From assembly GCA_964020155.1 (NCBI GenBank), contig OZ026560.1, forward strand, positions 327,501 through 355,000: a DNA stretch of 27,500 nucleotides. Reading direction: 5' to 3'. The translations under genes and the position numbers were made by a program. Numbering within the stretch: position 1 is the stretch's first letter; each line of letters starts with the position of its first letter. The notes under the pieces were generated by a model, which was given only the letters and a program-made list of their open reading frames with translations, had not been told where the DNA came from and did not search any database. This stretch comes from Chondrilla cf. caribensis (taxonomy: Eukaryota; Porifera; Demospongiae; Chondrillida; Chondrillidae). Shown in pieces: positions 20,545 to 27,500 of this stretch.

Positions 20545-20608
<64 letters not shown>

Positions 20609-20650
20609 TCATTCATCTGCATATCGCTGTACCAAAAGCATGCAACTACC
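20417..20650. repeat. Duplicated (CA)n block in the gene C 3' region
   Basis: Two (CA)n arrays (about 20417-20503 and 20547-20606) are each followed by the same unique segment containing TTTCATTCATCTGCAT and CAAAAGCATGCAACTACC. The block is therefore a tandem duplication of array plus flank. It begins about 85 bases after the gene C stop, so it may lie in the 3' UTR. Confidence 0.93.
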
Positions 20651-20937
20651 ACACCTGTTGTGAATTTATAAAACATTTCAACAGTTTACTTATTATTGGA
20701 GTTCCTTTTTGTTCATTATTATAATGTGTCAGCTCATAAATTAACTTTATTGAGTGGAAATTTGTATATCAATTTATTGTACATAACTTTGATTGAGACC
20801 ATGTATGTACTGAATTTATCATTAATAATCTGACATAATTGTTTATCATTGCATCATATGCTTGATTTTAATATTGTGTTGTGTGCACGGGTGTGTTCTA
20901 GTCATTGAGTGGTGGGTTGCATAATAACACTTTGTTG

Positions 20938-21063
20938 TTGCACTGTCACGTGATATTTGGACCCCCTTCAAAAACGTTCCCATTTAATATTGTTATATAA
21001 AAATCCAAATATTTCACAGGCAGTCCAAATTTATGGGGGTCCAAATTTTTCATGACAGCACAA
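20938..21063. mobile_element. 126-bp TIR element (MITE)
   Basis: CTGTCACGTGATATTTGGAC near the left end pairs with an inverted copy at the right end (GGGGGTCCAAATTTTTCATG then ACAGCACAA), giving terminal inverted repeats of about 29 bp with a few mismatches. A second short inner match (ATCCAAAT / AGTCCAAAT) is present. No coding capacity or clear target duplication was seen. Confidence 0.72.
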
Positions 21064-21616
21064 TCACCCAGGGTTAACATTACACACGGCTAGACCCGTA
21101 GTTTTGGGGGTTGTACCTGTTACAATTTGACATTTACTCTGAATTTAGAGGCTAAGGACTCTTATGTATTCCATTGGAGTGCTGGAATGTGTCTTGGCAT
21201 GGTGTTGCACCTGTGAGTGCTTCTGGTGTGGCTGCAAGTGATGTTATCTATACAAAGGCAAATTCCAGCTGGTTGGATACCAAATAAGGGATATTACCCA
21301 CTTGTCGGGATGAATCCTTAGAAGGTCTCAAGAACCTGTACCAGGTATGTTGTGAACAGCTGGTCTGCATGGGTTCATGTGATTGCAAAGTCCCGTTCTT
21401 TGGGACAGTTGTACTATTGAATTGACTCGCTGAAGGGAAAAGGGGTAACTTCGCGTTTTTGGTCGTTATTCGATTTACATATAAAATTAAAGTATATTCC
21501 GCGAGGAATCCAATGATAGGCGGCTTCCCCTCGTATTACGCACGAGTAGCGAGTTATTGCATCATGTTTACTAGTCGCGCGCATGAGTGATACTCGAGAA
21601 ATTGACGATTCTGTAT
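21064..21616. other. Unannotated intergenic stretch
   Basis: I see no repeat, exon or RNA gene that I can support. From about 21420 the sequence becomes richer in CG-containing words up to the start of the TIR element. Confidence 0.4.
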
Positions 21617-22428
21617 TTAGTCTGGCCTGCTACGACCGTCCCACCAAGCGCCCTGGGCGAGGAAAGGGAGGGACGGTCTAGCGGCACTAGAGATTAATTC
21701 ACACCTTGCCGTTATCAGCATGTGACAGATCAAATTTCGACCTATTGGCAATTTATACTGATTGGCTGAATAGCTTAATGTGCCAATATAAATTCGTCAG
21801 AAATTCGGGCTTTCGCAGAGGTTTAGATAACTTGTTCGGATTTCCTCCAAGTAGTACATATCTACCTCATACTTTCATATATTAAAGAAGGCATGTATAG
21901 CTATTACTTCTGACGTTTTCTGACTACATCGTGAAGTCTGTCCGAACGCTTATCCCTTTCCAAATATCGAGTATTTTCAGATGCTTTTCTGATCGTCTCT
22001 AACAGAGCGTTGCAATAAGCTACGAGGATCTTACTGAGTGGAAAACGAATACATGTAATGGCATATGTAACAAAGTTTATTGGGAGTTGATAGGTTTTAT
22101 GGTATTCGAGAAATTTTAGATGACCGAATATAGGTGGTGTCCGAAAAACATTTGAGCTGGAAATTAAAGGGACACCGGATTGAGATCCTACCGGTATATC
22201 GATTGAAGGAGTTCGAAAGAAGGCAAATTACCAATTCTGTCGTTTGCGCTGCTCTACGCTTGATGTAAAGAATTATTACTATGATTTAACACCTTTTTTT
22301 TAATGAGTGCCGAGATTCTCGGCACTCGTAGCTGATTCGTCAAAAGTTGCGCAATTAATCTCTAGTGCCGCTAGACCGTCTTTCACGCCGGAGGCGTTTA
22401 GAAAGACGGTCGTAGCAGGCCAGACTAA
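21617..22428. mobile_element. 812-bp non-autonomous TIR transposon with 8-bp target duplication
   Basis: Termini TTAGTCTGGCCTGCTACGAC are inverted at the right end, and the inverted match continues to GGCACTAGAGATTAATT (left arm 21617-21701, right arm about 22353-22428). TTCTGTAT flanks both sides (21609-21616, 22429-22436), so the target duplication is 8 bp, a size known for hAT-like elements. Within each arm GACCGTC pairs with GACGGTC to form a hairpin. The interior of about 650 bp has no transposase-like frame. A 23-bp palindrome (arms GAGTGCCGAGA) lies at 22305-22327. Confidence 0.85.
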
Positions 22429-22620
22429 TTCTGTATATACTAACTTCCAGAATTTGTACCAAGCTTGTTACACATGTGATGACACCATAATTGACATGTC
22501 ACCACTATAGTAACCATAAATGGGGTATAGAGTATCTACTGTATGTTGTAGCAAAGACATTGGTGATGCCATTCTTTCCTTGATGGTGGAGATTAATTAT
22601 TATATTAAATATATGTACTG

Positions 22621-24081
22621 TCTCCGTTGCTCTTCTCTCTCTACATTAATGGTGCTACAAAGAGACTGTAGGAGGTGAAATACGGGGTAGAGTGTGGTGA
22701 GGAGAAGGTTCCTGGTCTACTATTTGCGGACGACACATGCTTGTTGGCTCCAGATGAAGCTGGGTTAAAGAAAAGTTTAGATGTGTTAGTTGAATGGTGT
22801 AAGGAGTGGGGAGTGAAGATCAATGCAGCCAAGTGTAGGATCATGCATATCTGCAAGAAGAACGTAGCTAGATGGGAGGTGAAGCATAAGGTGGATGGCG
22901 AGGCAATCCCAATGGTCTCATCGTATAAATACTTAGGATGTGTTGTAGATGAACATATGGACTTGAAAGAGATGGTGGAGGATAAGGCAGAGGCTGGGAG
23001 AAGGGCTCTGGCAGCGTGTCTGCTGAGATGTCGGTTGGAGATTAGAGATGTAGCAATTGGGATTTTTAGAAAGCTAATGGAGTCACTAGTGAAGTCAAGC
23101 ATGTTGTATGGGGCAGAAGTATGGGGCTGCTGCTGAAATTTAGAATCTATTGAACAAGCACAGCTGCGGGCTTTCAGGGTGTTCTTTGGAGTGGGCATAC
23201 TACATCCCAAGGCATCACTGTTGTGTGAGATAAAGTCACTGCCAGTTGTATGGGAGGCCAAGATGCACTGTATGAGATTCTGGATGAAGATTCTGACTGG
23301 TGAGGTATATGAAAGGAGGCTGTTAAGGAAGGTGGCAAGAGTGGCTGTGAAATGTGGCAAAGGGGTATGGATCAAGAACATGGCAAAATGAAGAGGGACT
23401 TTGAGTGGCAGGATATGGGAGTATAGATACAATTAAGGCCCTTTGTGATCAAGGGATTGACAATGTGGAGATGTTGAGAAGTATCGCATTGAGAAAGTTT
23501 GAGAGTATGTTGGCAAAGGAATTGGAGGAGAAGCCAAAGCTGTGTATGATGAAGCAGATGGCAGAACTGGGGATTGAGTCTAGCTGTGCAGCCATAAGAA
23601 GCAACTGAGTGAGAAGGATGCTAGTTAAATTGAGAGGAGGAACAGCACCGTTTCAAATTGAGTTGGGAAGGTGGCAAGGAGTGGAGAGGAAAAGAAGAAT
23701 ATGCAAAGAATGTGAGAGTGATGAAATAGAAGATGTCTGCCACTGGTTGCTGCTATGCCCTGGCTGGGAACACTTAAGGATACCAGTGATAGATGAAGTC
23801 GCTGAGATGGATGGTTTTCAAGGAAAGAGTAGCAGAGAGAAGACAGCCTTCATATTATCACAGGCCTGTTCAAAGAGTAATATTTTAACCCACCTTAGTG
23901 TAATGTGGTGTGCCAGATTTGGTGTGTAACTCATTATTTTGTCATTGTGATGGACTAGTGTACTAGATACTCCATAGTTAGTTTGATCTGATGTCGTACG
24001 TGTATTGATGCTACATTGGTATGTCCTAGCATCTTCGGGTGTGGTGCACTCAAATAATTATTGATTGATTGATTGATTGAT
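22621..24081 (+). pseudogene. 5'-truncated LINE (non-LTR retrotransposon) relic
   Basis: The frame starts abruptly at SPLLFSLYING, then LLFADDTCLLA, the catalytic FADD motif of non-LTR reverse transcriptases, followed by the typical KYLGCVVD and C-terminal regions. A zinc-knuckle-like end CKECESDEIEDVCHWLLLC lies near 23703-23760. Stops interrupt it (TAG near 22669, TGA at 23134, 23389 and 23606) and the frame shifts by one base near 23390-23405. After the last frame ends at 23929, a 3' UTR-like stretch leads to a (TTGA)n tail at about 24057-24080. A 5' truncation with a simple-repeat tail is the usual result of target-primed reverse transcription. The N-terminal endonuclease and most of the polymerase are missing. 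I could not assign a clade. It is inactive. Confidence 0.88.
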
Positions 24082-24596
24082 ATAGAAAACAAACATAAGA
24101 ATATAAAATTATATAGTCCATGTCCACACCAGAAGTGTAGGCAGGCAGACGACCAACACGTAAGTGTGGGGCTCGCCTAAGTTCACCCAGTTTGAATAAG
24201 TCACTGGCATGGTGCATGTCTGCAGCATGCTTCATCCAGGTGGAAATGGTAGTGCCAGCATGTCCATAGGTGCCCGATAGAGTGGCTGAGCACATGCAGT
24301 GTGTGAGTTTCGTATACCAGCATTACTGTTGCAGATGATTAATGTTGTATGATTTTGATAGACATCTACGTACAGCTAGCCCCATTCAGGTGCATATGTA
24401 ATTGTTAGCATTGACACGTTAATGAAAAAGGACATCTGCAATACATGAAAGAAGTCAAAAGGCATAGTAATATAAAAATCTAATTCTAATTCTACCCTAC
24501 CCCTACCCCAAAAAGCTGATCCAGTGCCAGCGATAGTCTTTGGCATTTAGCAGGAAGTAGGTACAGACAATGGCGACATACACTGTCACAAACACA
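24082..24596. other. Intergenic stretch between the LINE and the duplicated block
   Basis: A minus-strand open frame (24050-24295) begins in or near the LINE tail; its product shows no recognisable domain. It is probably a further repeat remnant. Nothing else could be supported up to 24596. Confidence 0.4.
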
Positions 24597-24604
24597 AGTT
24601 CATG

Positions 24605-24668
24605 ATGCATTTTGAAATAGTTCTTCTACCCTCTGTACTCCTCAGCTTCTACATCTCAACAGTTCAAG
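24605..24668 (+). pseudogene. Orphan signal-peptide exon of a gene B copy
   Basis: The exon reads [20 protein letters not shown] and ends in CAAG before GTAATC, exactly as exon 1 of gene B with one Cys-to-Tyr change. Homology to gene B continues into the intron to about 24743 and then stops, with sequence like the gene C upstream region taking over at about 24752. No domain exon follows before the gene D start. It may be a dead exon, or an alternative first exon that splices to gene D, since both are phase 1. Confidence 0.85.
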
Positions 24669-25578
24669 GTAATCCTGCATGCGAGTAAAGTCATATGCTT
24701 TTGACTGTGTGGATTTGCTAGGGACCACCCAGCTAATCAGTCACTTCGACACATACATGTAATTAGTATGTTTTCTTACCTACAAGATAAGGTTACAGTT
24801 CGGTTAATACCCCTCATCCCGATATTCAGTTAAGTTCAATGTTGGGCTTGATTGGGTGCATAGTGAAAATATTTTGAAATGTTTGATCTATTCACATGAA
24901 CACCTACTGTTAAAAGATTGTGTTTAGGGATATGTTTTCACACTTTGAAAGCACGAGATGACTTCCAATGATCAGTACTTACATCACTGCAACACAAATT
25001 GTATACTATAGCATCTAAAATTCTAAAGGCTTTACCGAAATCCTCAATTTGCCACAAACAATGTCACAACATCAGAAACAGTTCACATGAGTCACTACAG
25101 TCTTAAAACTGCATGGTAATGTCCTTTAGAGCCTATGAGGAGGGATTTCTACAATGATCTTGCCATACATACCAAAAAAACAAAACAATCCCCCCCCCCC
25201 CATGCACACATGCAACACCACTATCTCAAGATGACCCTGACGTGGAGTTGTTCAGAAACATCTGTTTGAGATTTAACCTATAGGAACTGTCAGTTGGAAA
25301 GGTTTTGTGGTTTATTGATCTTGTTGTGTTGATAATGGTCATTCATGCTAACTCCATGAAATGTGTGGATCCGAAATGACATCAATGAGTGTATCACTTG
25401 ACCACAAGGGTACGTCCACTCCTAGGACTGATATACAAAATAACACCCAGGACAGTACCCCTGTTACCGTGGTGACACACAGACGATACCATCTATGATG
25501 ATACATAGCAGCGGGTGGTTTTTGTGATAATCTATAATTATCATAATGACGATTGAACCTTGAAATTGACCCTTTTGT

Positions 25579-25608
25579 CACGTGATATGCCGACTGCGAT
25601 ATATAAAG
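25579..25608 (+). promoter_or_regulatory. Core promoter of gene D: CACGTG and TATA box
   Basis: CACGTG (25579-25584) and TATATAAAG (25600-25608) are in the same arrangement as before gene C, about 50-80 bp before the start ATG at 25658. Confidence 0.7.
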
Positions 25609-25657
25609 AGACGGTGACTAGTGCTGAGCGATCGCGAGGATAAGCTCTCATAAGTTG

Positions 25658-27500
25658 ATGATGTCTCTCACAGTACCCTCTCTGCTCTTCAGCGTCTACA
25701 TCTTCATAGCTCACACAGTATTGTGTCAAGGTAATACTGTATGCAATGCGTGTGTGAGTGAGTGGATCTGTGTGGCTTTGCTGGAAATCACCCAATTGGT
25801 CGGTCTGTTAGACGCGAACTGGGTAACGATCGGTTCTTTGAGGTTCTACCAGATCAGGTATAGTACGCGTCCGCCAGGATTGTGCAGGGAAGATGATTAA
25901 ATTTCTTCACTTAATCGAGTAGGGATTTCGCACTGCGCCGTTTCCAACTGCATGTTGCGGGGAAAAGTCGTTTGGATTCGGGACCATTGAGCGACGGAAC
26001 GGATCCTAACGGATTTACACGTAGTTTACCTTCTACCTAGGTGATCAGCTAGAAGACTGTCCGCGCCGTTTGCGATAGACTTGTATCCACCATAGAGGGC
26101 CTACTGTCGAAGGAAAGAACGGTTTGGTAAATTGAAATGAATCAATGAGAATTTGAAATAGATCTATCTATTTCCACACCTGGGTCGCTGTTGGCCGGTT
26201 GGAGAAACTGCGGATCGAGCTTCACTGTGGTGATATTCACAGATCACAAAGAATACCGTATAAGTCTGTGTCTGCATACTTCTTAATTAATGCTGTCAGT
26301 TATTATGAGATTTCTACAAAATAGTAAATGTCGAAGTTTGATTGATACTGTTTCTTGTATTGTATATTTGCACAGGGAACGTGTGTCGAGTTCCTTCCTT
26401 CCCATCTGATGGTCTGGCTCATGGTGTCTTCCCCCCTGGTAGGCAGTACATCCTCCTTTCCACCAACCTGTCAGGATGTGGACAAGTAGCTCGTGTGAGC
26501 ATGAGAGGACTAGCCCAAGGTGGAGATGGAGTGCAGGAGAGATTTATTGAGTTTCAGCACTTCCGTCCCGATAGGGTACACACCACTGTGTTCACTAAAG
26601 TAGCCAGTACTGTGGTTTCAGACAGAATACCATCACAATGGATAAGGTCTGCATCATTTGACTTGAACTTTCAGCTTTCTTCGGAAGATGTACTTGGATT
26701 CTACTATCCTGACACTGGCAACTATTTCGGGGTCTACTGTAGAACATCTGATGCCACTCACTCTGTGCTGACCTCAGTGGTTGACTCTCCGACCTCAAAT
26801 GTGGTCACTATGACTGATCCTGTAATGATGAATGATCCACTTGCTTTGACTCTTTCAGGTGAGTCATCTCATCTTGTGCTGCTACATTCACTGCTTCATT
26901 TCTGTACATTTCACAGTGAACTGTATGGAGTGTCCTACAAGCAGTGGTCCCATCCAAGTGTTGCCTACCTCCACTCTATTTGTGGACAGTACTAGCAGTG
27001 ATGTGCCCATCAGTAGTACACCACCCAGTGACACACCCACCAGCAGTGCACCACCAAGTGACACACCCACCAGCAGTGCACCATCACCAAATGAAACACC
27101 CATCAGTGGTATGTCATCACCATGCATCACAGACTGTACACACATGACTAAATAATATACTTGTAGATGTTGCTGTCTCCCTATATATCATTCCTTAGCT
27201 GATGTGTGTCAAGTTCCTTCCTTCCCAACTCATGTTTGGGGTCATGGTGGCTTTCTCCCTGGCAAGCAGTACATCCTCCCTTCCACCAATCTGTCAGGAT
27301 GTGGACAAGTAGCTAGTATGCATATGATAGGGCAAGCCAGTGGTGGAGATGGAGCGCTGAGATTACTTGAGTTTCAGCACTTCCGTCCAGATAGGGTACA
27401 CTCCACTGTGTTCACTAAAGTGGCCAGTACTGTTGTATCAGCCAGTGGGCTGCAATTGCGCGGAGTAGCTTTATCAATTGACGTTGGCTTTCAGTTTTCT
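25658..27500 (+). CDS. Gene D: multi-domain receptor-like protein, partial (3' end outside window)
   Basis: Proposed exons are 25658-25730, 26376-26858, 26917-27108 and 27199 to beyond 27500, all in phase 1. The signal peptide is the same as in gene C. Domain 1 is type A (SDRIPSQWI, IYCRTS replaced by VYCRTS) with SVSMRGLAQ-type changes in the GCGQVA block. The linker begins NCMECP and carries SDTPTSS repeats. Domain 2 is type B (SASGLQLRGVALSIDV) with a distinct N-terminal loop (PTHVWGHGGF). The order signal, A, linker, B equals the start of gene C, so a larger gene with further domains, transmembrane exon and tail is expected downstream. No stop or frameshift is visible in the part seen. 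Confidence 0.85.

Larger units (their letters stand above)
24597..27500. repeat. Second copy of the B/C locus (segmental duplication)
   Basis: 24597-24747 matches 10183-10327 (gene B start), and from about 24752 to the window end the sequence matches 13262 onward (gene C upstream region, promoter, exons 1-4). The copy lacks the 234-bp insertion found at 14045-14278 and carries many small indels. The join of the two matches implies loss of a segment corresponding to about 2.9 kb. Confidence 0.85.

Noticed and set aside
22669..23608. TGA read-through or an alternative genetic code in the LINE
   Set aside because: Three of the stops are TGA, but a TAG and a frameshift are also present, so ordinary decay explains them.
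24050..24295. Minus-strand 81-residue frame as a gene
   Set aside because: It begins in or next to the (TTGA)n tail of the LINE and shows no recognisable domain; probably repeat-derived.

Overview
This window looks like a piece of a compact invertebrate nuclear genome. Genes are split by short GT-AG introns, many of only 58-90 bp. Satellite arrays, MITE-like elements, a decayed LINE and long (GT)n tracts fill much of the rest. The mixture of tiny introns, tandem exon duplication and secreted-type modules around a GCG...FRP...GDVLGFYY core suggests a demosponge (Amphimedon-like). That assignment is inference; nothing here proves the species. No bacterial operon, CRISPR array, rRNA or tRNA gene was recognised.

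Layout. 1-6170: three satellite arrays back to back: twelve 187-bp units with a three-unit higher-order pattern, a block of about 207-bp units joined through perfect 33-bp palindromes that interrupts a thirteenth 187-bp unit, then eight and a bit units of 347-364 bp. 6732-8975: gene A, a short single-pass membrane protein whose tail carries an in-frame array of YxxL motifs at ITAM spacing. 10191-12412: gene B, one copy of a ~165-residue extracellular domain, a Ser/Thr/Pro stalk, a transmembrane segment and a tail with 12-residue repeats. 14442-20331: gene C, the same architecture with five domain copies alternating with linker exons (1320 residues if my splice sites are right). 20332-24600: repeats, a TIR element with 8-bp target duplications, and a 5'-truncated, stop-riddled LINE. 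24597-27500: a partial duplicate of the B/C locus, with an orphan signal-peptide exon (gene B type) followed by gene D, which is gene C-like and runs off the window.

How the genes fit together. A, B and C share exon logic (signal peptide exon ending in phase 1, phase 1-1 extracellular exons, a homologous transmembrane exon, a tyrosine-bearing tail exon). B, C and D share almost identical domain blocks. The ectodomains mix constant blocks with variable loops, while the tails carry different tyrosine motifs (YxxL arrays, YxxM, YEIP). The simplest reading is a rapidly duplicating cluster of type I cell-surface receptors, possibly for self/non-self or microbial recognition, with gene A as a signalling-type relative lacking the domain. 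The functional part is inference; the architecture is read directly from the sequence.
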